Source of the DNA: Zoroaster sp. YZ-2022
Taxonomy: Eukaryota; Echinodermata; Asteroidea; Forcipulatida; Zoroasteridae
Assembly: GCA_029582265.1 (NCBI GenBank)
Contig: CM055828.1
Coordinates: 1,178,001-1,242,000 of the forward strand
Direction: 5' to 3'
Length of the DNA stretch: 64,000 bases
Positions 1 through 17,700 of this stretch are shown piece after piece. The translations under genes and the position numbers were made by a program. The notes beneath the pieces were generated by a model. It saw only the letters and a list, made by a program, of their open reading frames with translations. It ran no database searches and had not been told where the DNA came from. Numbering within the stretch: position 1 is the stretch's first letter; every line of letters begins with the position of its first letter.

Positions 1-35
1 TGTATCCTTTGGTAATTTGACGCTCTATAAATCCA

Positions 36-277
<242 letters not shown>

Positions 278-480
278 CTAAAATGCACACAAGGCCACAA
301 TCTGGCATTTTCTTCTAGAATGTTGCTTTGATTGAACTTTAAAAACACATATATTCATAAGATTTGTACCATTTGAATGAACTACATGTACCCACATACT
401 TGTTCAAAAACACATGAAAGTTAAATGTTCTTTATAAATGTTCATTCAGGAAATTTCTGATAAATGTTTTTGTTTTGTAG

Positions 481-776
481 TGGCAATGATTGAAAAGATG
501 TTCCAGTGTGTTGCTGCCAATGTCCGTCAGCGTGAGCTACATGACCTCATGCGTGTCTTCCACTTCAGTAAAGAAGAGATGTCACTCATTGAAAATACCT
601 ATAAGAATGACCCTCCTGATGTGATGGTCCTGGCTGCACTACGGAAATGGAGAGAGAGGAGGGGGCGGTCAGCAAATGGAGACGAGCTGGTGAGGTACTT
701 GAAGTTAATTGATATGCCAGTGGTTGCGAGTAAAGTCAGTTGTATGAAGATTTACTCATTGGCTCATAGGTTATGA
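481..776 (+). CDS. terminal exon of a death-domain protein (partial)
   Basis: The exon follows a pyrimidine-rich tract ending TTTTGTAG (acceptor at 479-480) and runs to a TGA at 774-776. It encodes about 98 residues. The first ~85 look like a death-fold domain: an N-terminal helix, then LHDLMRVFHFSKEEMSLIEN, a conserved KW (LAALRKWRERRG) and a last helix ELVRYLKLIDMPVVASKV. Such domains mediate homotypic protein interactions in apoptosis and innate immune signalling. The parent protein cannot be named, because upstream exons lie outside the window. A GTAAAG at 730-735 could act as a donor, in which case the final ~14 residues are not coding and the gene continues. AATAAA signals follow near 803 and 1139, which favours a terminal exon. 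Confidence 0.6.
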
Positions 777-3023
777 TGTTTGCAAATCACAGATAATTAT
801 GCAAATAAATCTTAAGACAGTGTTTGGAGGACTGTTTTAAACTTGTTTTGAGTTCCGTATTTACCAGTCTTTTCTTTTTTAATGCTTGTATTTTGCCCAT
901 TTTGCTATTTCTTTGCAATGTTTTGTTCATATGCCCTGAAATTTATTACACAGGAAAGACTAATTTGCTATAGAAATGTAAAATGTAATGTTAAAGAGAG
1001 TACATGTACATATATTTTCATCACAAAGGCACAAACTATCATCAGTACACCTGTCAAATACCCCAGCCAGGGGTATTTGATCTAAAGGCCCTGTTCACAG
1101 GGAATGTGAATTTTCATCCTTGTTTGTGTTTTTTGTAAAATAAAGTTTAAAGAAATGACGCCAAAAAGTATAAGATCAGTACGATACATTTAAAACTGTT
1201 TACTTGTCACTATATTGTGGAAACTAGAAAGAAGGTTCTTTCTATAAGTATTTTTTGTCAGCATTGAACACCTTAATTAATTTTTTGTACCATATTAAGT
1301 AGTAATGACTAAAAAGTTATTTTGTTTACCAAAAATTTTAGATATGTCATAAATTTCCATTTTTATATACATTTTCTAAGAACAAAATTTGAAATTTTGT
1401 GATATTCAAAAGAATTAATATCGGCCTATATGAAGTCCGTAGGAAATAGAACTGTCCGAATTGATACTATTAAAAACTTGAAACTGAAAATACTGTCACA
1501 AGACAAACATATTGTTGTTAGTATTTTAAATAATAACTTTGGTGTATAAACTGATACTGTGATGTACATTTTTTTATGTTCCAACTGTATTTAGTTTAAA
1601 CACTTCCACGGTAATTATTTGGGTTTTGTAATTTTCGTGCAAAGAAAATGCAAAGAAAGGGACAAAATAATAGGGACAAAATAATGATTAAAATGTTTGT
1701 CACTATTTTAATTCTCAGGTTTCAAGCAGACATGCAGGATTGAAGCCTGACCCTGATACTATTTATTTCATTTAGTCTTTGGACTTCCACCCTCCCCCAA
1801 GCATGAGTTTGGTACAGTACGTGTTTTGAAAATCATTGAAAAAAAGTTTAACTTAAAAGAAGTTTCAGTGACATCACATTATCTAATTGAAGCAGAATTC
1901 ATATTGTAATGTTTCATTAGTCTTTCTCGTGTACAGTATTTTATGTTGATACTACTCTTGAATTTTATTTGTTTTATAAAATTATTATTTTTATCTTCTG
2001 ATTTGTCAATGTAAATATTCTTTGAACGTGCAGAAAAGAGGTTTCACATCTTGAAAGAGGTATGGTCTATATGCTCAGCTGAGAAATACGAACAAGAAAT
2101 TAAATTATTTTGTGTCTAGTCAATATTAGTCCCGCAAATCTTGCAATTTTGTCATTAAGAGGTGGGCATAGGCCCTACTCATCGCACGAGATAGTACTGG
2201 ATACCTGGATTTATATAAACTTGATTTGATCAAGGAGCACTGTTTGTGTGTGGATACTTAAATACCGATTTGTAGTGAATGTTTGTTGACTTGATTAAAT
2301 AAAGCAGAACAATCATTTGTTTCTGTATCATTCAGTTTCTAAGTTCTCTCCCGTCCGTTTTCTCCCAACCGGCTTTCACCCACTTTAAAACGGGAAGATT
2401 GTCTTATGGTTTTCCCCATGATTGTCATTTGCCATCACTTTACACAAAGGGGGCAACTCAGAATTTCATTGTGAGCATTGTATAACCCGCCCCTACTCCA
2501 TCCGCCTCAAAGTATAAATAAAATGTCTTGCTATTTATTTGTTCTCCTTCAAAATGATAATTGATAAGCCTAAAACTAATGGCAGAACTCTAAACAAATT
2601 TTGAGGGGTATACAAAAAATATATACACTTCCCCATTGATTCTCTGTTTTCTGGTGTAGGCCTATAACACAATAGGGTTGTAGCGAAAGATAGGGGGCTC
2701 TGGTGGGGGACGGGATTACTCAGTCGGCTTTAAGGGCCTCAGTTTGGAATGTTAAGTTGGTAAAATTTGCTTCCACAATCCCCCCCCCCCCCCTCAAATA
2801 AATAAATAAACAAACACGGCTCTAGCGACGGGCGTCTCGGTATTTAATTTCTACATAATTATTATAACTAGGGTCCTATTATAAGTAAGTACATCTCAAA
2901 CTAAATATGTCTGTTTCACCGTTGAGGGCGGCATTTACAACATGGCGCTGTCCTTATGACACAAAATCTGGAGCAATGTTCCTGATTTCCTCTAAAATGT
3001 TTTGATTTTTTTATCAACTCAAT
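777..3023. other. intergenic, no gene seen
   Basis: AT-rich sequence with AATAAA motifs near 803 and 1139 that could end the upstream death-domain gene. A poly-C run lies at about 2780-2793. The right end (about 2820-3000) is less AT-rich, with scattered CpG, and holds a short upstream ORF whose ATG is in ACATGGCGCTG near 2942. This is the likely promoter and 5' UTR of the TMEM41A-like gene. No convincing coding exon was seen. Confidence 0.5.
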
Positions 3024-7367
<4,344 letters not shown>

Positions 7368-8368
7368 TCTAACATGGATTAAGAATAGTTGGATTGAATT
7401 GGATTCAAGGACGATTAAGTAGATTTAGTTTGAGTCACTACTTAGATAACAGAGCTGATATTTGGTATAGCAATACCTCATGAAGGCCACTTACTGATTT
7501 AAGTTAACGGAGGGCGCTTCAAATGAAAGCAGGTAGGGGGAATGGGAGAAATGTAAGGGTCTCAGAGTTTGGGGAAATCACAAGATTATTGATTATTGCA
7601 CTGTTGAAAATCTTTGTTCTCTATATCGTCTTGTGCCCGGTAAAAGGACATGCACTTAATCTAATCTGTCTTATGTCCTTCTGGGCACACAGTGATATGT
7701 TGGAATAACCTTACAACACCCCACACCTCTGCATAAAACTCAATATAAGCAACTATGCACACACTCTGATTTAGACTTACTAACTTTGAATTTTATTTTG
7801 TAGACTTGTAGTCCATTTGGTGTGGACTATTGTTGTCAGTATTGAAATTTATATTTTGTTAAAACAATACAATTTATGGTTGAATATGTATTGTCCATAA
7901 TTATTTGTTTGCTATTTTACTAGAGATTCTTGACATTATTTTTCTTTGTTCTCTTAAATTTGCCGTTGTCCTACAATATAGCAAAATCAATTGTTTTAAT
8001 GAATTACATTATTTGGCAAAACATGATTTAAAAGTTATTAAATGTTAAAATTAATTTAAGATAGCAGGCCATGAAATAATGTTACTTAAATACTGCTTCC
8101 CACAAAACATTTATCAAAAATTAAATATTTAATCACTTCAATTTGTTTAACTTTACCTTGTTTTACAATTAAATACATAAATGATTCAAATAATTATATT
8201 TTGTTGTTGTTAATGTTGTAATTGTGTGTCGTCTTAACAATTCTAATTTTAAAAAATTATATGGAGGAATATATGTGAATAGGGAATTTATTTTATATTT
8301 AAAAAGAAAAGAATTTATTTTTTCTTCTATTTAAAAATAATTTATTGCTATGTGTAATTTTTGTGATA
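7368..8368. other. TMEM41A 3' flank, AT-rich intergenic
   Basis: AT-rich sequence after the TMEM41A stop codon, containing its presumed 3' UTR. No coding region or RNA gene was recognised. The satellite-bearing composite begins at about 8369. Confidence 0.5.
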
Positions 8369-8520
8369 ATTACAAGGCTTACCCCTTGTGGTTTTGGGGA
8401 AATAATTACAGGGTGATTTTGGGGAAATAATTACGAGGGTTACCCCTTGTATGGTAAATAATTACGGGGCTTACCCCTTCTAATTTTTGTGAAATAATTC
8501 CAAGGCTTACCCCACTTGTA
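8369..8520 (+). repeat. 36-bp satellite, short flanking block (left)
   Basis: About four diverged copies of the same 36-bp unit in the same orientation as the main block, separated from it by about 230 bp of non-satellite sequence. Confidence 0.85.
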
Positions 8521-8751
8521 ATATTTGATAAAAATATCCGGACTCTTCCGTCATATTTCCACATCAATGCCATTACGAAGTATCGGTTCCATATTCAGTG
8601 CAAGGCTTGAAATAGTTAATATTTTTAATTGATTGTCAGATGAATCTGTAGCGTAATGCGAAGACGCAGGTTCGAAACCAACTAGTAGCATTTTTATTTT
8701 ATTTTTTTTGTATTGCGCAATGACACTGATATTTAAGTAGATTAAATTTTT

Positions 8752-11700
8752 TTGAAATAATTACAAGGCTTCCCCTTGTGATTTTATGGAAATAATTACA
8801 AAGCTTACCCCCTTGTGATTTTTGTGAAATAATTACAAGGCTTACCCATTGTAATTTTGGGGGAAATAATTACAAGGCTTACCCCTTGTGATTTTTGGGG
8901 AAATAATTACAAGGCTTACCCCTTGTGATTTTTGGGGAAATAATTTTATGGAAATAATTACAAGGCTTACCCCTTGTGATTTTTATGAAATAATTATAAG
9001 GCGTACCCCTTGTGATTTTTGTGAAATAATTACAAGGCTTACCCCTTGTGCTTTTTGGGGAAATAATTACAAGGCTTACCCCTTGTGATTTTATGGAAAT
9101 AATTACAAAGCTTACCCCCTTGTGATCTTTGTGAAATAATTACAAGGCTTACCCATTGTAATTTTTGTGAAATAATTACAAGGCTTACCCATTGTAATTT
9201 TGGGAGAAATAATTACAAGGCTTACCCCTTGTGATTTTTTGGGAAATAATTACAAGGCTTACTCCTTGTGATTTTTGTGAAATAATTATAAGGCGTACCC
9301 CTTATGATTTTTATGAAATAATTACAAGGCTTACCCCTTGTGATTTTATGGAAATAATTACAAAGCTTACCCCCTTGTGATTTTTGTGAAATAATTACAA
9401 GGCTTACCCCTTGTGATTTTTGTGAAATAATTACAAGGCTTATCCCTTGTGATTTTTTGGGAAATAATTACAAGCCTTACCCCTTGTGATTTTTGGGGAA
9501 ATAATTATAAGGCGTACCCCTTTTAATTTTTGTGAAATAATTATAAGGCTTACCCATTGTAATTTTGGGGGAAATAATTACAAGGCTTACCCCTTGTGAT
9601 TTTTGGGGAAATAATTACAAGGCTTACCCCTTGTGATTTTTGGGGAAATAATTTTATGGAAATAATTACAAGGCTTACCCCTTGTGATTTTTATGAAATA
9701 ATTATAAGGCGTACCCCTTGTGATTTTTGTGAAATAATTACAAGGCTTACCCCTTGTGCTTTTTGGGGAAATAATTACAAGGCTTACCCCTTGTGATTTT
9801 ATGGAAATAATTACAAAGCTTACCCCCTTGTGATTTTTGTGAAATAATTACAAGGCTTACCCATTGTAATTTTTGTGAAATAATTACAAGGCTTACCCAT
9901 TGTAATTTTGGGAGAAATAATTACAAGGCTTACCCCTTGTGATTTTTTGGGAAATAATTACAAGGCTTACCCCTTGTGATTTTTGTGAAATAATTATAAG
10001 GCGTACCCCTTATGATTTTTTTGAAATAATTACAAGGCTTACCCCTTGTGATTTTATGGAAATAATTACAAAGTTTACCCCCTTGTGATTTTTGTGAAAT
10101 AATTACAAGGCTTACCCCTTGTGATTTTTGTGAAATAATTACAAGGCTTATCCCTTGTGATTTTTTGGGAAATAATTACAAGCCTTACCCCTTGTGATTT
10201 TTGGGGAAATAATTATAAGGCGTACCCCTTTTAATTTTTGTGAAATAATTACAAGGCTTACTACTTGTGATTTTTGTGAAATAATTACAAGGCTTATCCC
10301 TTGTGATTTTTTGGGAAATAATTACAAGCCTTACCCCTTGTGATTTTTGGGGAAATAATTATAAGGCGTACCCCTTTTAATTTTTGTGAAATAATTATAA
10401 GGCTTACCCATTGTAATTTTGGGGGAAATAATTACAAGGCTTACCCCTTGTAATTTTATGGAAATAATTATAAGGCTTACCCCTTTTAATTTTTGTGAAA
10501 TAATTATAAGGCTTACCCATTGTAATTTTGGGGGAAATAATTACAAGGCTTACCCCTTGTGATTTTATGGAAATAATTACAAAGCTTACCCCCTTGTGAT
10601 TTTTGTGAAATAATTACAAGGCTTACCCATTGTAATTTTGGGAGAAATAATTACAAGGCTTACCACTTGTAATTTTATGGAAATAATTACAAGGCTTACC
10701 CCTTGTGATTTTTGTGAAATAATTATAAGGCGTACCCCTTGTGATTTTTGTGAAATAATTACAAGGCTTACCCCTTGTGATTTTATGGAAATAATTACAA
10801 AGCTTACCAGCTTACCCCCTTGTGGTTTTTGTGAAATAATTACAAGGCTTACCCCTTATGATTTTTTGGGGAAATAATTACAAGGCTTACCCCTTGTGAT
10901 TTTAGTGAAATAATTACAAGGCTTACCCCTTGTGATTTTTGTGAAATAATTACAAGGCTTACCCCTTGTGATTTTTTTGAAATAATTATAAGGCGTACCC
11001 CTTATGATTTTTTTGAAATAATTACAAGGCTTACCCCTTGTGATTTTATGGAAATAATTACAAAGCTTACCCCCTTGTGATTTTTGTGAAATAATTACAA
11101 GGCTTACCCATTGTAATTTTGGGGGAAATAATTACAAGGCTTACCCCTTGTGATTTTTGTGAAATAATTACAAGGCTTACCCCTTGTGATTTTTGGGGAA
11201 ATAATTACAAGGCTTACCCCTTGTGATTTTTGGGGAAATAATTTTATGGAAATAATTACAAGGCTTACCCCTTGTGATTTTTGTGAAATAATTATAAGGC
11301 GTACCCCTTTTAATTTTTATGAAATAATTATAAGGCTTACCCATTGTAATTTTTGGGAAATAATTACAAGGCTTACCCCTTGTGATTTTATGGAAATAAT
11401 TACAAAGCTTACCCCCTTGTGATTTTTGTGAAATAATTACAAGGCTTACCCATTGTAATTTTGGGAGAAATAATTACAAGGCTTACCCCTTATGATTTTT
11501 TGGGGAAATAATTACAAGGCTTACCCCTTGTGATTTTTGTGAAATAATTACAAGGCTTACCCCTTGTGATTTTTTTGAAATAATTATAAGGCGTACCCCT
11601 TATGATTTTTTTGAAATAATTACAAGGCTTACCCCTTGTGATTTTATGGAAATAATTACAAAGCTTACCCCCTTGTGATTTTTGTGAAATAATTACAAGG

Positions 11701-14700
11701 CTTACCCATTGTAATTTTGGGGGAAATAATTACAAGGCTTACACCTTGTGATTTTTGTGAAATAATTACAAGGCTTACCCCTTGTGATTTTTGGGGAAAT
11801 AATTACAAGGCTTACCCCTTGTGATTTTTGGGGAAATAATTTTATGGAAATAATTACAAGGCTTACCCCTTGTGATTTTTGTGAAATAATTATAAGGCGT
11901 ACCCCTTTAAATTTTTTGTGAAATAATTATAAGGCTTACCCATTGTAAATTTTTGGGAAATAATTACAAGGCTTACCCAGATTTTATGGAAATAATTACA
12001 AAGCTTACCCCTTGTGATTTTGTGAAATAATTACAAGGCTTACCCATTGTAATTTTGGGAGAAATAATTACAAGGCTTACCCCTTATGATTTTTTGGGGA
12101 AATAATTACAAGGCTTACCCCTTGTGATTTTTGTGAAATAATTACAAGGCTTACCCCTTGTGATTTTTTGGAAAATAATTACAAGGCTTAGCCCTTGTGA
12201 ATTTTGTGAAATAATTACAAGGCTTACCCCTTGTGATTTTTTTGAAATAATTATAAGGCGTACCCCTTATGATTTTTTTGAAATAATTACAAGGCTTACC
12301 CATTGTAATTTTGGGGGAAATAATTACAAGGCTTACCCCTTGTGATTTTTGGGGAAATAATTTTATGGAAATAATTACAAGGCTTACCCCTTGTGATTTT
12401 TGTGAAGTAATTATAAGGCGTACCCCTTTTAATTTTTGTGAAATAATTATAAGGCTTACCCATTGTAATTTTTGGGGAAATAATTACAAGGCTTACCCCT
12501 TGTGATTTTATGGAAATAATTACAAAGCTTACCCCCTTGTGATTTTTGTGAAATAATTACAAGGCTTACCCATTGTAATTTTGGGGGAAATAATTACAAG
12601 GCTTACCCCTTGTGATTTTTGGGGAAATAATTTTATGGAAATAATTACAAGGCTTACCCCTTGTGATTTTTGTGAAGTAATTATAAGGCGTACCCCTTTT
12701 AATTTTTGTGAAATAATTATAAGGCTTACCCATTGTAATTTTTGGGGAAATAATTACAAGGCTTACCCCTTGTGATTTTATGGAAATAATTACAAAGCTT
12801 ACCCCCTTGTGATTTGTGTGAAATAATTACAAGGCTTACCCATTGTAATTTTTGTGAAATAATTACAAGGCTTACCCATTGTAATTTTGGGGGAAATAAT
12901 TACAAGGCTTACCCCTTGTAATTTTATGGAAATAATTATAAGGCTTACCCCTTTTAATTTTTGTGAAATAATTATAAGGCTTACCCATTGTAATTTTGGG
13001 GGAAATAATTACAAGGCTTACCCCTTGTGAATTTATGGAAATAATTACAAAGCTTACCCCCTTGTGATTTTTGTGAAATAATTACAAGGCTTACCCATTG
13101 TAATTTTGGGAGAAATAATTACAAGGCTTACACTTGATTTTATGGAAATAATTACAAAGGCTTACCCTGATTTTTGTGAAATAATTATAAGGCGTACCCC
13201 TTGTGATTTTTGTGAAATAATTACAAGGCTTACCCCTTGTGATTTTATGGAAATAATTACAAAGCTTACCAGCTTACCCCCTTGTGGTTTTTGTGAAATA
13301 ATTACAAGGCTTACCCCTTATGATTTTTTGGGGAAATAATTACAAGGCTTACCCCTTGTGATTTTAGTGAAATAATTACAAGGCTTACCCCTTGTGATTT
13401 TTTTGAAATAATTATAAGGCGTACCCCTTATGATTTTTTTGAAATAATTACAAGGCTTACCCCTTGTGATTTTATGGAAATAATTACAAAGCTTACCCCC
13501 TTGTGATTTTTTTGAAATAATTACAAGGCTTACCCATTGTAATTTTGGGGGAAATAATTACAAGGCTTACCCCTTGTGATTTTTGTGAAATAATTACAAG
13601 GCTTACCCCTTGTGATTTTTGGGGAAATAATTACAAGGCTTACCCCTTGTGATTTTTGGGAAAATAATTTTATGGAAATAATTACAAGGCTTACCCCTTG
13701 TGATTTTTGTGAAATAATTATAAGGCGTACCCCTTTTAATTTTTATGAAATAATTATAAGGCTTACCCATTGTAATTTTTGGGAAATAATTACAAGGCTT
13801 ACCCCTTGTGATTTTATGGAAATAATTACAAAGCTTACCCCCTTGTGATTTTTGTGAAATAATTACAAGGCTTACCCATTGTAATTTTGGGAGAAATAAT
13901 TACAAGGCTTACCCCTTATGATTTTTTGGGGAAATAATTACAAGGCTTACCCCTTGTGATTTTTGTGAAATAATTACAAGGCTTACCCCTTGTGATTTTT
14001 TTGAAATAATTATAAGGCGTACCCCTTATGATTTTTTTGAAATAATTACAAGGCTTACCCCTTGTGATTTTATGGAAATAATTACAAAGCTTACCCCCTT
14101 GTGATTTTTGTGAAATAATTACAAGGCTTACCCATTGTAATTTTGGGGGAAATAATTACAAGGCTTACACCTTGTGATTTTTGTGAAATAATTACAAGGC
14201 TTACCCCTTGTGATTTTTGGGGAAATAATTACAAGGCTTACCCCTTGTGATTTTGGGGGAAATAATGTTATGGAAATAATTACAAGGCTTACCCCTTGTG
14301 ATTTTTGTGAAATAATTACAAGGCGTACCCCTTTAAATTTTTTGTGAAATAATTATAAGGCTTACCCATTGTAAATTTTTGGGAAATAATTACAAGGCTT
14401 ACCCCTTGTGATTTTATGGAAATAATTACAAAGCTTACCCCCTTGTGATTTTTGTGAAATAATTACAAGGCTTACCCATTGTAATTTTGGGAGAAATAAT
14501 TACAAGGCTTACCCCTTATGATTTTTTGGGGAAATAATTACAAGGCTTACCCCTTGTGATTTTTGTGAAATAATTACAAGGCTTACCCCTTGTGATTTTT
14601 TGGAAAATAATTACAAGGCTTAGCCCTTGTGAATTTTGTGAAATAATTACAAGGCTTACCCTTGAAATAATTATTACTTTATGATTTTTTTTGAAATAAT

Positions 14701-17700
14701 TACAAGGCTTACCCCTTGTGATTTTATGGAAATAATTACAAAGCTTACCCCCTTGTGATTTTTGTGAAATAATTACAAGGCTTACCCATTGTAATTTTGG
14801 GGGAAATAATTACAAGGCTTACCCCTTGTGATTTTTGGGGAAATAATTACAAGGCTTACCCCTTGTGATTTTTGGGGAAATAATTTTATGGAAATAATTA
14901 CAAGGCTTACCCCTTGTGATTTTTGTGAAATAATTATAAGGCGTACCCCTTTAAATTTTTTGTGAAATAATTATAAGGCTTACCCATTGTAAATTTTTGG
15001 GAAATAATTACAAGGCTTACCCCTTGTGATTTTATGGAAATAATTACAAAGCTTACCCCCTTGTGATTTTTGTGAAATAATTACAAGGCTTACCCATTGT
15101 AATTTTGGGAGAAATAATTACAAGGCTTACCCCTTATGATTTTTTGGGGAAATAATTACAAGGCTTACCCCTTGTGATTTTTGTGAAATAATTACAAGGC
15201 TTACCCCTTGTGATTTTTTGGAAAATAATTACAAGGCTTAGCCCTTGTGAATTTTGTGAAATAATTACAAGGCTTACCCCTTGTGATTTTTTTGAAATAA
15301 TTATAAGGCGTACCCCTTATGATTTTTTTGAAATAATTACAAGGCTTACCCCTTGTGATTTTATGGAAATAATTACAAAGCTTACCCCCTTGTGATTTTT
15401 GTGAAATAATTACAAAACACCCATTGTAATTTTGGGAAATAATTACAAGGCTTACCCCTTGTGATTTTTGGGGAAATAATTTTATGGAAATAATTACAAG
15501 GCTTACCCCTTGTGATTTTTGTGAAGTAATTATAAGGCGTACCCCTTTTAATTTTTGTGAAATAATTATAAGGCTTACCCATTGTAATTTTTGGGGAAAT
15601 AATTACAAGGCTTACCCCTTGTGATTTTATGGAAATAATTACAAAGCTTACCCCCTTGTGATTTTTGTGAAATAATTACAAGGCTTACCCATTGTAATTT
15701 TGGGGGAAATAATTACAAGGCTTACCCCTTGTGATTTTTGGGGAAATAATTTTATGGAAATAATTACAAGGCTTACCCCTTGTAATTTTTGTGAAATAAT
15801 GACAAGGCTTACCCATTGTAATTTTTGTGAAATAATGACAAGGCTTACCCATTGTAATTTTGGGAGAAATAAGTACAAGGCTTACCCCTTCTGATTTTTT
15901 GGGAAATAATTACAAGGCTTACCCCTTTTAATTTTGTGAAATAATTACAAGGCTTACCCTTGTAATTTTGTGAAATAATTACAAGGCTTACCCCTGTGAT
16001 TTTGGAAATAATTACAAGGCTTACCCCCTTGTAATTTTATGGAAATAATTATAAGGCTTACCCTTTTAATTTTTGTGAAATAATTATAAGGCTTACCCAC
16101 TGTAATTTTGGGGGAAATAATTCCAAGGCTTACCCTTGTGATTTTATGGAAATAATTACAAAGCTTACCCCTTGTGTGATTTTTTGAAATAATTACAAGG
16201 CTTACCCATTGTAATTTTGGGAGAAATAATTACAAGGCTTACCCATTATGATTTTTGGGAAATAATTACAAGGCTTACCCTTTGTGATTTTTTGAAATAA
16301 TTATAAGGCGTACCCTTTTTAAATTTTTTTTGTGAAATAATTATAAGGCTTACCCATTGTAAATTTTTGGGAAATAATTACAAGGCTTACCCTTGTGATT
16401 TTATGGAAATAATTACAAAGCTTACCCCTTGTGATTTTTGTGAAATAATTACAAGGCTTACCCATTGTAATTTTGGGAGAAATAATTACAAGGCTTACCC
16501 CTTATGATTTTTTGGGGAAATAATTACAAGGCTTACCCCTTGTGATTTTTGTGAAATAATTACAAGGCTTACCCCTTGTGATTTTTTGGAAAATAATTAC
16601 AAGGCTTAGCCCTTGTGAATTTTGTGAAATAATTACAAGGCTTACCCCTTGTGATTTTTTTGAAATAATTATAAGGCGTACCCCTTATGATTTTTTTGAA
16701 ATAATTACAAGGCTTACCCCTTGTGATTTTATGGAAATAATTACAAAGCTTACCCCCTTGTGATTTTTGTGAAATAATTACAAGGCTTACCCATTGTAAT
16801 TTTGGGGGAAATAATTACAAGGCTTACCCCTTGTGATTTTTGGGGAAATAATTACAAGGCTTACCCCTTGTGATTTTTGGGGAAATAATTTTATGGAAAT
16901 AATTACAAGGCTTACCCCTTGTAATTTTTGTGAAATAATTATAAAGCACCCTTTAAATTTTTGTGAAATAATTACAAGGCTTACCCATTGTAATTTTTGG
17001 GAAATAATTACAAGGCTTACCCCTTGTGATTTTTGGGAAATAATTACAAGGCTTACCCCTTGTGATTTTTTGTGAAATAATTACAAGGCTTACCCATTGT
17101 AATTTTGGGAGAAATAATTACAAGGCTTACCCTTGTAATTTTGGGAAATAATTACAAGGCTTACCCTTGTGATTTTTTGAAATAATTACAAGGCTTACCC
17201 CTTGTGATTTTTGAAATAATTACAAGGCTTACCTTGTGATTTTTTTGGAAATAATTACAAGGCTTACCCTTGTGATTTTGTGAAATAATTACAAGGCTTA
17301 CCCCTTGTAATTTTTGAAATAATTACAAGGCTTACCCTTGTGATTTTTGGAAATAATTACAAAGGCTTACCCCTTGTGATTTTTGAAATAATTACAGCTT
17401 ACCCTTGTGATTTTGGGAAATAATTACAAGGCTTATTGTGATTTTGATTTTATGGAAATAATTACAAGGCTTACCCTTGTGATTTTTGAAATAATTACAA
17501 GGCTTACCTTGTAATTTTGTAGAAATAATTATAAGGCTTACCCCTTGTAATTTTTGGGAAATAATTACAAGGCTTACCCTTGTGATTTTATGGAAATAAT
17601 TACAAAGCTTACCCTTGTGATTTTTTGGAAATAATTACAAGGCTTACCCTTGTGATTTTGGGGAAATAATTACAAGGCTTACCCTGTGATTTTTGGGAAA

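Noticed and set aside
882..1085. 67-codon frame after the death-domain exon
   Set aside because: Low-information AT-rich sequence that looks like 3' UTR, with no homology recognised.
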